NCBI GenBank assembly: GCA_964615765.1
Contig: CAZTQN010000015.1
Location: 22,049 to 86,048 of the forward strand
From: CAZTQN01 sp964615765
GTDB lineage: Bacteria; Planctomycetota; Phycisphaerae; Phycisphaerales; UBA1924
Reading direction: 5' to 3'
Length of the DNA stretch: 64,000 bases
Of the stretch, positions 10,163 through 17,610 are shown one piece after another (the stretch's first letter is position 1; each line of letters begins with the position of its first letter). A program made the translations under genes and the position numbers. A model generated the notes under the pieces. The model ran no database searches and was not told the origin of the DNA. It saw nothing but the letters and a program-made list of their open reading frames with translations.

Positions 10163-10179
10163 CCCACGCTCCGCGTGGG
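10163..10179. repeat. 17-bp palindromic repeat CCCACGCTCCGCGTGGG
   Basis: A 7-bp stem (CCCACGC/GCGTGGG) with a TCC loop lies in the divergent space between the methyltransferase and lipoprotein genes. The identical 17-mer, in reverse orientation, is in the N-terminal coding region of priA (31105-31121). Confidence 0.85.
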
Positions 10180-10183
10180 ACGC

Positions 10184-10226
10184 ATCACCCTATCCCCTGT
10201 CCCCTGACCTCTACCCCCTGCCCATC
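10184..10226 (+). repeat. Pyrimidine-rich dispersed repeat
   Basis: A C/T-rich run containing CCCCTGACCTCTACCCCCTG ends 12 bases before the lipoprotein start. It is related to 373-414, 11127-11163 and the complement at 31137-31175. Confidence 0.5.
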
Positions 10227-10238
10227 ATACGATCGCCT

Positions 10239-10958
10239 ATGCCGACCACTCCCCATTTCACCTGCGCGGCCGCCGTCCTTCTGCCCCTCGCTCTCCTCGT
10301 CGCCGCGTGCGACGACGGCACGTCCACCGCGCCGCCCTCGGCCGCTACGTCGAAGCAGAACAACCCGCTGCAGGCCGTGCCCGACGCGCCGCAGTCGATC
10401 CTCGGCAAGTCGGCCCAGATGGGCAAGAGCGTCGCCCAGCAGGCCGCCTCCGGTCAGGACGCCGCCGGCGCCATGGCCGACGAACTCTCGGGCCAGGCCG
10501 GCAACCTCACCATCTCCGGCGTGGAGTTCCGCCCGCCGTCTTCCTGGACCAAGACGGCCCCGGCCAACCGCATGCAGACCGCCGCGTTCCAGATCGGCGA
10601 GGGCTCGGGCAACGACGCCACGCTGTGCGTCTTCCTCGCGGGCATGGGCGGCTCGACGCAGCAGAACATCGACCGCTGGCGCGGCCAGGTCACCAACCCC
10701 TCCACCGGCCAGCCCGCCGAATCCAAGGTCGAAACCCACACCGCCGCCGGCATCAAGATCACGATGGTCAGCATGGACGGCACCTACGCCTCGATGGTCT
10801 CCGGCGCAACCACGCCGATTCAGAACCAAGGCTTCCGCGGCGCCATCGTCGAAGCCCCCGCCGGCCCCATCTTCGTCCGCCTCACCGGCCCGAAGGACCA
10901 GGTCGCCGGCGCCACCGACGCCTGGCGCAAAATGGTCCTCGGCATCACCCGCCAGTAA
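10239..10958 (+). CDS. Predicted lipoprotein of unknown function
   Basis: The product is 239 residues, start ATG 10239 (MPTTPHFTCAAAVLL). A type II signal with lipobox LVAAC near residue 24 predicts lipid attachment, followed by a polar low-complexity linker (DDGTSTAPPSAATSKQNN). The rest (about residues 80-239) has SGVEFRPPSSWTKTAP, AFQIGEGSGNDATLCVFLAGMGGS, and FRGAIVEAPAGPIFVRLTGP, a beta-rich pattern seen in many planctomycete lipoproteins that carry a phrase of the type 'F..P..W.....p..M..A.f'. No catalytic motif is visible and I cannot name a family. It stands alone; two palindromic repeat copies follow the stop codon. Confidence 0.8.
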   Translation: MPTTPHFTCAAAVLLPLALLVAACDDGTSTAPPSAATSKQNNPLQAVPDAPQSILGKSAQMGKSVAQQAASGQDAAGAMADELSGQAGNLTISGVEFRPPSSWTKTAPANRMQTAAFQIGEGSGNDATLCVFLAGMGGSTQQNIDRWRGQVTNPSTGQPAESKVETHTAAGIKITMVSMDGTYASMVSGATTPIQNQGFRGAIVEAPAGPIFVRLTGPKDQVAGATDAWRKMVLGITRQ

Positions 10959-10970
10959 GGGGCGGCGCTC

Positions 10971-11030
10971 TGGGTGGCACGCCGCTCCGCGGCGTGAGCT
11001 TTGGGTCGCACGCCGCTCCGCGACGTGACG
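10971..11030 (+). repeat. Two adjacent copies of the palindromic dispersed repeat
   Basis: Copies lie at 10971-10999 and 11002-11030 with consensus TGGGTSGCACGCCGCTCCGC followed by GRCGTGA. Each can fold as CACGCCGC-TCC-GCGGCGTG (the second copy has one mismatch). They are related to the copies inside thrC and priA. They follow the lipoprotein gene and may act as 3' hairpins. Confidence 0.85.
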
Positions 11031-11126
11031 GCCCGGATTTCCTCCCTCATCCGAGCCAATCTTCACACCGCATCAGGGCGCCAGTCTCCGCGCGCTCGCG
11101 GCTCAAGGTACGCTCCCCGCGAGGCC

Positions 11127-11163
11127 TTATCCCTCGCCTCTCGCCCCTCACCTCTGTCCCCTT
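11127..11163 (+). repeat. Pyrimidine-rich dispersed repeat
   Basis: A C/T run with CTCTCGCCCCTCACCTCTG lies 8 bases upstream of the SRPBCC gene, in the same family as 379-395. Confidence 0.5.
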
Positions 11164-11170
11164 AACGCCG

Positions 11171-11611
11171 ATGCCCAACACCATCCGCCTGCACCGCGTC
11201 TTCAAGTGCCCGCCCGAGCGCCTGTACCGCGCCTTCCTTGACCCGCGCGCCCTCGTCAAGTGGAACGCGCCGCACGGCTTCGTCGCCGAGATGCAGTCGA
11301 TCGACGCCCGCGTCGGCGGCGGCTATCGCATGTCGTTCATCAACTTCAACACCGGCGCCGCCCACGCCTTCGCCGTCAAGTTCATCGAGCTCGTGCCCAA
11401 CCAGAAGATCGTCGCCAGCGACCAGTTCGACGACCCCAACCTCCCCGGGCACATGGTCGTCACCACTACGTTCACGCCCGTCTCCACCGGCACCGAACTG
11501 CACATCGTGCAGGAAGGCGTGCCCGACGTCATCCCCGCCGACATGTGCTACCTCGGCTGGCAGGAATCGCTGGAACTGCTCCGCCTGCTCGTCGAACCCG
11601 CGGTGCCCTGA
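11171..11611 (+). CDS. SRPBCC (AHSA1/START-like) domain protein
   Basis: The product is 146 residues, the usual length for a single activator-of-Hsp90-homologue-like domain. Family features: the opening RLHRVFKCPPERLYRAFLDP, then LVKWNAPHGFVAEMQ, GGGYRMSF, and the final helix with GWQESLELLRLLVE. Such proteins bind hydrophobic ligands in a deep cavity; the ligand is unknown here. Start ATG 11171 directly follows a C/T-rich repeat and no strong ribosome binding site is visible. It is convergent with the DUF1330-like gene (9 bases between stops). Confidence 0.85.
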   Translation: MPNTIRLHRVFKCPPERLYRAFLDPRALVKWNAPHGFVAEMQSIDARVGGGYRMSFINFNTGAAHAFAVKFIELVPNQKIVASDQFDDPNLPGHMVVTTTFTPVSTGTELHIVQEGVPDVIPADMCYLGWQESLELLRLLVEPAVP

Positions 11612-11620
11612 GGCCCGCGA

Positions 11621-11935
11621 TCAGCGGTCGATCTCGGCGAGCACCGTGAACCCGTCGACCGCAGCGACAAAGTCGGCCGCCTTCGCGCGCAGGTACCGCT
11701 CGTCGGCGAAGAACGCCTCGCGGGCCGCGCGTGATGCGAACCGCATCGTGAACACGCGCGTGATCGGGTGCCCGCCGTGCCCCGCCTCGCCGCCGGGCGT
11801 CTTGAGCACGCGCGACACCTCAAGGTCATACCCGAAGCTGCCGCCCGCGGCTTCGAGCAGCGGCGTGATCGCCGCGCGATAACGCGCATAGCGGGCCACG
11901 TCGACAACGTTCATCGCGACGATGATCTCGTGCAC
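11621..11935 (-). CDS. Small DUF1330-like ferredoxin-fold protein
   Basis: The product is 104 residues. Its pattern MNVVDVARYARYRAAITPLLEAAGG, then SRVLKTP, ITRVFTMRFASRAAREAFFADERYLRAKA resembles dimeric alpha/beta-barrel proteins of the DUF1330 or NIPSNAP type. Function unknown. GTG 11935 is preferred because GGAG lies about 10 bases upstream; ATG 11914 (MNVVDVARY) is the alternative. It follows the MBL-fold gene on the same strand only 21 bases after its end, if both are read from the right. Confidence 0.65.
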   Translation of the reverse strand: MHEIIVAMNVVDVARYARYRAAITPLLEAAGGSFGYDLEVSRVLKTPGGEAGHGGHPITRVFTMRFASRAAREAFFADERYLRAKAADFVAAVDGFTVLAEIDR

Positions 11936-11956
11936 GCCGCGCTCCGCAAGGGCAAG

Positions 11957-13078
11957 TTACTTCGCCCCGCCCCCGCCCTCCAGTTCACGATACACCGCCT
12001 CCATCGCGAGCACGGCGAACAGCGGGTTGCCCGGCGTGTAATCCTTCAGTTCCGCCGGCACGGTGAACGTCGCCGCCGCGTCCTTCGCCGACAGCCCCGA
12101 CGCCTTCGCCTTCCCGCCCGCCTGCGCGATGTGATCGATGAGCTTCAGGAACGGCCCAAGGTCCGCGCCCGTCGCCAACGGCCCGTGCCCGGGCACGATC
12201 ACGCTCTTGCCGCCGTCCTCCGCCGTGACCTCCGCGACGTTGGTCTTCAACACCGACGGGATCGCGTCGAGGTACACCGGGAACGCGCGATAGAAGATCA
12301 TGTCCCCGGCGAAGACCACCTTCTGCCCGTCCTTCCCGCCGCCTTCGATCTCGATGTTCAGGTCGCTGGGCGTGTGCCCCGCCCGCTCGCGTAGCAAGAT
12401 GGCTTTCCCGCCGATGTCAATCCGCAGCGGCTTGCTCGAATCCGCGATGACCGCGTCGGGCAGCACGCACCGCGCAACGCTGGTTTCCAGGCCGGGCACC
12501 GCGCTCGCCGGCGCCGGGAACAGCAGGTTCCCGCCGCCTTGCGCGCCGCGGCGGGCCATCAGGTCGCGCGTCGTCCGCGTCGAGATGATCGTCGGCGGCA
12601 CGGGCAGCGCCAGGTACCCCGACAGCCCGTCGGTGTGGTCGAAGTGATAGTGCGTGACGACGACGTGCGTCGGATCACGTCCCGTCAACTCCTTGGCGGT
12701 CTTCGCCGCCCACTGCGCCCCGGCCGGCGTGTTGAACCCGTCCACCACCACCACCGCGTCCTTGCCCGCGATGATCCCGCCGTTGCAGAGCGTCACGGGC
12801 ATCCCGAAGTCGCTCACGATCGCCCACACGCCCCCGCCCGCCCACGTGTTGATCGGCGTGACGGACGCGAACTTGACCTTCTCTGGCGTGCTCCCCTCGC
12901 CCCCCGACGCCCCTCCCGCCGCCTGTGCCAGCGCCCGACGCGGCAGCACCATCGTCCCCGCGCCGGCCAGCGCAAAGCCCGCCGCCAGCCCGGCGGCCCC
13001 GCCCACAAACCCGCGGCGCGTCACCACCAGCCGCGGCGACTCGACCGACCCCGCAACGCTCGCCCGCCGCATGTCCAT
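11957..13078 (-). CDS. Tat-exported metallo-beta-lactamase-fold hydrolase
   Basis: The product is 373 residues. The N-terminus has a twin-arginine signal (VTRRGFVGGAAGLAAGFALAG, given here only in part: TRRGFVGG, then a hydrophobic stretch and ALA-QA). The zinc motif is THYHFDHTDG, with the first His about residue 143; later ligands are expected at VFAGDM and VPGHGP, both present. The fold covers many hydrolases and quinoprotein-relay proteins, so the substrate cannot be given. GGAG 8 bases before ATG 13078 supports this start. It lies 84 bases after gspD on the same strand and may be read from the gsp operon. Confidence 0.85.
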   Translation of the reverse strand: MDMRRASVAGSVESPRLVVTRRGFVGGAAGLAAGFALAGAGTMVLPRRALAQAAGGASGGEGSTPEKVKFASVTPINTWAGGGVWAIVSDFGMPVTLCNGGIIAGKDAVVVVDGFNTPAGAQWAAKTAKELTGRDPTHVVVTHYHFDHTDGLSGYLALPVPPTIISTRTTRDLMARRGAQGGGNLLFPAPASAVPGLETSVARCVLPDAVIADSSKPLRIDIGGKAILLRERAGHTPSDLNIEIEGGGKDGQKVVFAGDMIFYRAFPVYLDAIPSVLKTNVAEVTAEDGGKSVIVPGHGPLATGADLGPFLKLIDHIAQAGGKAKASGLSAKDAAATFTVPAELKDYTPGNPLFAVLAMEAVYRELEGGGGAK

Positions 13079-13162
13079 GCATCTTCTCCAGAGCGGCCCG
13101 CCTGAAGCAGCAGCCGCGTGTCACCTCTGATGCCCGAACGCCCCGCTCAGTCGCACACCGCG

Positions 13163-16024
13163 TCAATCCGACGTCGGATCCCGCCGCCGCGTCCCGCTCC
13201 GTCCGCTGCCGCTGCCGGTCCCGGTCCCTGCACCGGTGCCAGTTCCGGTCCCGGTCCCGGCTCCAGTCCCGCCCTTCTCCAGGTCCTCGGCCTTCAGCGC
13301 CTTGTCTTCGGGTCGCAGCAGGTCGCGCAGTTCGCCCAGCCGCTCGCGGTCCGGCTTGGTCAGGTCGTCCGTCTCCGTCGTGTTGTTGATCACGAACGGC
13401 GTGATGAACGCCACCAGCTCCGTCTTGCTCTTGACGCGCTCGGTCGACTTGAAAATCTCGCCCACCAGCGGGATGTCGCCCAAGAGCGGCACCTTCCGGT
13501 TCACGTCCTGGTCCTGCGTCCGCATGATGCCCGACACCACCACCGTCTGCCCGTCCTTCACGATCAGCTGCGTCGTCGTCTCGCGCCGGTCGACGATGAA
13601 CCCGCCGAACAGCGTCTGGTTCGGCTGGATGCTCGACAGTTCGAGATTGATCCGCAGGTCCACGTCCTTGTTGATCGTGATCCTGGGGCGCACGCGCAGC
13701 GCAATCCCCACCGCGCGATAGTCGAACGACTGCACCAGGTTCCCGACGGTGTTCGTCTGGCTGTCGGTGATGAACGGGATGTCCTGCCCGTTGAAGAACT
13801 CCGCCTCCTGGTTGTCCGACGTGAAGATCCGCGGCTCGCTCAGGATGTTGATCGACGTCTTCTCGTTCAGCGCCTGCAGCAGCACGTTCAGGTTCGCACC
13901 GACATTCAGCACCGACGTATCGAACAGGTCCGGCAACAGGTCGTTCTTCACCCCCGTGAAAGACTGCTGGTTCGGCGGCGCACCGATGCCGAACGAGTTG
14001 TCCGCGTTGTTCGGCGTGATCGACTGGCTCGACCACCTCAGCCCGATCGCCGTCTCGTCGTCCAGCGTGATCTCCGCGATCACCGCCGACAGCAGCACCT
14101 GCCGCCCCGGGCGGTCCAATTCCTGGATCACGCTCACCAGCGTGCTGTGATACTCGGGCGGCGAGAGCACCATCAGCGCGTTCTGCCGCCACACCGGCAC
14201 GATGCGGATCTTGCTCACCAGGTTCGACGCGCCCGCCGTGTTCGTCGGCACCCGGGCCCGCTGCCACCAGAACGTGATGGTCCCCGGCGAGGTCTGCTGC
14301 CCCTGCTGGTTCTGCTGCCCGCCGGTCGTCCCGTTCTGCTGCGTGTTGCTGGTCGCGAACGGCGACGCCGCCGTCTGCGAATCCGTCAGCCCGCTCTCCG
14401 ACCGGCTGATCTGCGCCAGCGTCCCTTCCTGGCTCAGCAGCGCGTTCAGCTGTTCCGACAGTTCCTCCGCCTGCGCGTGCTTGAGCTCCACGATCTGCGG
14501 CAGCCCCGCCGTCTGCGGGCGATCGATCTGGGCGATGATCTCGTCAATGAACCGGATGTGCTCCGGGCTCTTGGCGATCACCACCAGCCGCCCCGCCTCC
14601 GGGATCGCTTCGAACGAGAACTGCCCGAACAGCCGGTTGGCCGTCTGCTGGTTCTGGCTCGCCTGCTGATTGTTGTTGCCGCCCCCGCCGCCGCCGCCCT
14701 GCTGAGACTGCCCCGGGTTCCCGTAGATGTTCGTCAGCAGTTCCTTGACCTTCACCGGGTCCGAATGCTCGAGCTGATACACCTTGGGGACGACCGTCTC
14801 CTGCGCCAGCGGGCGGTCCCACTCCTCGCCGATCTGTCGGCGGATCTGGTCGATGATCGGCTTTTCCGCCAGCACCGTCACGGAGTTCTGCTGCGTGTTC
14901 GCCGTCACGCGCAGGTTCGTGCTCGTGAACACCCCGCCGGGCTCGCGCTGGTTGGACCGGTTGCGATCGCCCTGGTTCTGGTTGTTGCCCCCGCCGCCCC
15001 CGCGGAAGAACTGGAACGGGTTCTGGTTCTGCCGGTTCTGGTTCTGCCCGCTCGTCGTCGAGTTGGTGTACAGGTCCTTGATGTTCTGCGCGATCTGGGC
15101 CGCGTCGGCGTACCGCAGCATGAACGTCGTCGATTCGAGCGTGTCCGTCGCCGGCGTGTCGAGCTGGTCCAGCAGCGCCTCGATCTTCTGCAGCGTGCCC
15201 ACGTTCGCCGTCACGAACACCTGGTTCGAGTCCGGATCGATCCCCAGCTTGGCCCACGTCGGCACCTCGGGCTTGAGCTGCTCCGCCAAGTTGGCCACCA
15301 CCCCGTGCTGAAGGCGGAACACCTTCTGCACGATCGTGCCCATGTCCGTCCGTCCCGCCAGCCGCCGGTCGCTCCCCACCACCGGCACGCCCATGCGGTC
15401 GATCTCCGCGATGTCGCGCAGCTTGACCGTCCGCTCCGTCTCCACCACCGCGATCCCGCTCTCCTGCAGCGCCAAGACCACCAGGTCCAGCGCCTCCCGC
15501 CGCGGGATCGGGCGGTTGTTCAGGATCGTGATCCGCCGCGTCAGCACCTCGGCCTGCGGCATCACGACCTTGCCCGTCGCCTCAACCAGAAACGGCACGA
15601 TCGCGTCGACCGTCACGTTCTTGAACGCCAGCACCGTGCTGTCGTCCGCGTCGCCCGCCGCCGCCCCCACCCCGCCGTCAGCCCCGCCCGGCCCATCATC
15701 CGCCATCGCCCCCGCGCCGGCGTCATCGCCCCCGGCCGGCTCGTCGCCGTCCGCGCCCGCCGGCTGCGCCGACGCGATCTCCGCCGCCTCCGTCATCTCC
15801 GCCGGTTCCGGCCCGTCATCATCCGCCGCGGCGTGAGCCGTCACGCCCATCAACCCCGACAGCCCGAGCGCCGCGCCCGCCGCCATCAGCAGCACCGCCC
15901 CGGCCCGCGCGGCGTGATCCCGCCCGCGCACGCTCCGCCCGTCCCGCGCAGCCCGCGCGCTCGCGCCGCCCACGCTCACCTGGTCAAGTTCGTCCGCTCG
16001 CGCTCGGCTCTGGCTGGTCGGCAT
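13163..16024 (-). CDS. gspD: Type II secretion outer-membrane secretin GspD
   Basis: The product is 953 residues. It forms the outer-membrane channel of the type II secretion system. After an N-terminal Arg-rich segment and a hydrophobic signal (VLLMAAGAALGLSGLMG) comes an acidic Ala-rich linker, then the N0 domain (LAFKNVTVDAIVPFLVEATG), repeated N1-N3 domains rich in Gln/Asn loops (QNQNRQNQN, QQGGGGGGGNNN), and the secretin domain with LLGDIPLVGEIFKST near the end. The tail is a Gly/Thr repeat (GTGTGTGAGTGTGSGSG) ending RRRDPTSD. ATG 16024 was chosen; the upstream extension has Phe runs from a purine-rich leader. It is the last gsp gene, 84 bases after gspC-like. Confidence 0.95.
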   Translation of the reverse strand: MPTSQSRARADELDQVSVGGASARAARDGRSVRGRDHAARAGAVLLMAAGAALGLSGLMGVTAHAAADDDGPEPAEMTEAAEIASAQPAGADGDEPAGGDDAGAGAMADDGPGGADGGVGAAAGDADDSTVLAFKNVTVDAIVPFLVEATGKVVMPQAEVLTRRITILNNRPIPRREALDLVVLALQESGIAVVETERTVKLRDIAEIDRMGVPVVGSDRRLAGRTDMGTIVQKVFRLQHGVVANLAEQLKPEVPTWAKLGIDPDSNQVFVTANVGTLQKIEALLDQLDTPATDTLESTTFMLRYADAAQIAQNIKDLYTNSTTSGQNQNRQNQNPFQFFRGGGGGNNQNQGDRNRSNQREPGGVFTSTNLRVTANTQQNSVTVLAEKPIIDQIRRQIGEEWDRPLAQETVVPKVYQLEHSDPVKVKELLTNIYGNPGQSQQGGGGGGGNNNQQASQNQQTANRLFGQFSFEAIPEAGRLVVIAKSPEHIRFIDEIIAQIDRPQTAGLPQIVELKHAQAEELSEQLNALLSQEGTLAQISRSESGLTDSQTAASPFATSNTQQNGTTGGQQNQQGQQTSPGTITFWWQRARVPTNTAGASNLVSKIRIVPVWRQNALMVLSPPEYHSTLVSVIQELDRPGRQVLLSAVIAEITLDDETAIGLRWSSQSITPNNADNSFGIGAPPNQQSFTGVKNDLLPDLFDTSVLNVGANLNVLLQALNEKTSINILSEPRIFTSDNQEAEFFNGQDIPFITDSQTNTVGNLVQSFDYRAVGIALRVRPRITINKDVDLRINLELSSIQPNQTLFGGFIVDRRETTTQLIVKDGQTVVVSGIMRTQDQDVNRKVPLLGDIPLVGEIFKSTERVKSKTELVAFITPFVINNTTETDDLTKPDRERLGELRDLLRPEDKALKAEDLEKGGTGAGTGTGTGTGAGTGTGSGSGRSGTRRRDPTSD

Positions 16025-16108
16025 GTCGTGCTCAATGCTCTCGTGTCGCAGGAAGAAGAAGAAAGAAACGCTCCACCAACTCCGGCGCTCGCAGCGCTCC
16101 CGATCCAC

Positions 16109-16978
16109 TCACCGCTCCGGCGGCGGCTCCGCAGGTGGTGGCGGCGCTGGTGGTGGTGCCCCACCGCCGTCCGGCGCCGGCTCCGGCCCACCCGGCCCCC
16201 CCGCCCCCCCCGGCTCCGCCGGCTTAGTCCCGTTCACCGGCTCGCCCTCGGCGTGCCCATCACCGCTCTCGCCGCCCGCCGGCTTGGGCGGGTCTTTCGT
16301 CTCCGCGGCCGGTTTCTCCGGCGGATTCGCGCCGGGCCCAGGCGGGATGCCCACGCCCGCCGCGCTCCGCACCGGCTCAGCCGCCGCGCCGCCGGTGCCC
16401 GGCCCGCGCCCGGGTTGACGCCGCGTGCGCACGCCGCCGGCCTTGCCAAAGTACGACGGCGGGGCCGCCCCCACCGAGTCGCGCAGCGCCTTCCAATCCG
16501 TCCGCTTAAACAGCTCGACGTCGTACGTCCCGCCCTCCCACTCCACCTTTGCACCCCACGGCGCCCGCAGCTCGATCACGCGCACCCCGTTCTCCGCCGC
16601 GCCGCCCTGCTCCGCACGCGTCCCGTCCTGGAACCACGCCGCCCCGTCGATCATCGCGATCAGCGCCGGCCCGCCGTATACCGCCGGTGCCGGCCCGCGA
16701 TCCTCCGGCTCCTCCGCCGGCGGCGGGGGAATCGTGAACAGCGAGCGACCGTTCACCAGCGCCAGATGCCCCTCCATCACCTCGCCCGTGCTGCGCAAGC
16801 CCGGCGCACTGCCCGGTGTTTCGCCGGCGCTCGTCGCCGACGCGCTCCCGTCCAGGATCGCGTTCAGCGGCCTGGCCACCAGCACTACCGCGCCGATCGA
16901 CAGCGGGATCGCCGCCAGCGCGACGATGCCGAGCACCGGCAAAGGCAACCCGTCCGACCCGCGCAGCCCGCCGCTCAT
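16109..16978 (-). CDS. GspC-like inner-membrane protein of the type II secretion system
   Basis: The product is 289 residues: one N-terminal membrane helix (LPVLGIVALAAIPLSIGAVV), then a periplasmic domain with LVNGRSLFTIPPPP, PALIAMIDGAAWF and PWGAKVEWEGGTYDV, then a long Pro/Gly/Glu-rich tail of about 110 residues. In GspC/PilP the HR domain has an 'L.G.......I......Y..G' strand pattern and contacts the secretin, and this gene sits right before gspD, as gspC does in classical operons. The equivalence is inferred from topology, position and pattern only. ATG 16978 overlaps the stop of the gspM-like gene by 4 bases (ATGA). Confidence 0.6.
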   Translation of the reverse strand: MSGGLRGSDGLPLPVLGIVALAAIPLSIGAVVLVARPLNAILDGSASATSAGETPGSAPGLRSTGEVMEGHLALVNGRSLFTIPPPPAEEPEDRGPAPAVYGGPALIAMIDGAAWFQDGTRAEQGGAAENGVRVIELRAPWGAKVEWEGGTYDVELFKRTDWKALRDSVGAAPPSYFGKAGGVRTRRQPGRGPGTGGAAAEPVRSAAGVGIPPGPGANPPEKPAAETKDPPKPAGGESGDGHAEGEPVNGTKPAEPGGAGGPGGPEPAPDGGGAPPPAPPPPAEPPPER

Positions 16979-17610
16979 TGCCCGCCTCCCGGCCCTTTGA
17001 CCATCCACAGTTCCGGGCTCAGCGTCACGCGCACCATCTCCGCCTCGCTCCCCCTGCTCCCGCCGCTCGGCGTGCTGAAACTCCGCACGCCCGCCTTATC
17101 GATGCGCACGCGCCCAACGGCCGACACCTCCGGCGATTGCTCCAGCGCCGACAACACGTCCAGCGCCACCTCCGGCTGGGCGTCGAAGCTCACTTCCAGG
17201 ATGAACCGGTCCACCGTCGCCGCGCTCCCGATCGCGCCCACCAACTGATCGCTCGTCAGCCGTCCGGACCGCTCCGCGATGCTCGCGTCCTCTACGCCGT
17301 TGTCCTTCAGCACGCGGTCGACGACGCGGTACAAAGTCTCGGCGGCCGCCCGCGTGTCCGTTGGAAGCATCGGTGTGCCGAACAGTTCCTTGCCCGTGTC
17401 GATCAAGCGCCGATCCGGCGACTGCGGGTCCTTCAACTGCTTGTCGCGGCGCAGATTGTTCTCGATGCGGTCGGCCCGCTCGTTCATCGACCGAGTGAAA
17501 TCCAGCGCCGGCTCGACGACGCCGAAATACACCACGATCAGCCCGCACGCCACCAGCGCCCACTTGGCCGCCCGCGGCATGCCCGCTAGCAACACGCCCG
17601 CGCGGCTCAT
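16975..17610 (-). CDS. GspM-like type II secretion assembly protein
   Basis: The product is 211 residues: a short cytoplasmic start, one membrane helix (WALVACGLIVVYFGVVEPAL), a coiled-coil-like stretch (FTRSMNERADRIENNLRRDKQL) and a small ferredoxin-like periplasmic domain with FILEVSFDAQPEVALDVLSALE and VRVTLSPELWM. This topology and its position after the GspL-like gene match GspM, which with GspL links the ATPase to the pseudopilus. It overlaps both neighbours by 4 bases (ATGA at each end), implying translational coupling. Sequence similarity is low in this family, so the call leans on context. Confidence 0.65.
   Translation of the reverse strand: MSRAGVLLAGMPRAAKWALVACGLIVVYFGVVEPALDFTRSMNERADRIENNLRRDKQLKDPQSPDRRLIDTGKELFGTPMLPTDTRAAAETLYRVVDRVLKDNGVEDASIAERSGRLTSDQLVGAIGSAATVDRFILEVSFDAQPEVALDVLSALEQSPEVSAVGRVRIDKAGVRSFSTPSGGSRGSEAEMVRVTLSPELWMVKGPGGGQ

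Noticed and set aside
13118..17248. Very long plus-strand open frame (over 1300 residues)
   Set aside because: It lies opposite gspD, the gspC-like and gspM-like genes and consists of Arg/His/Leu-rich text typical of antisense frames in GC-rich DNA.
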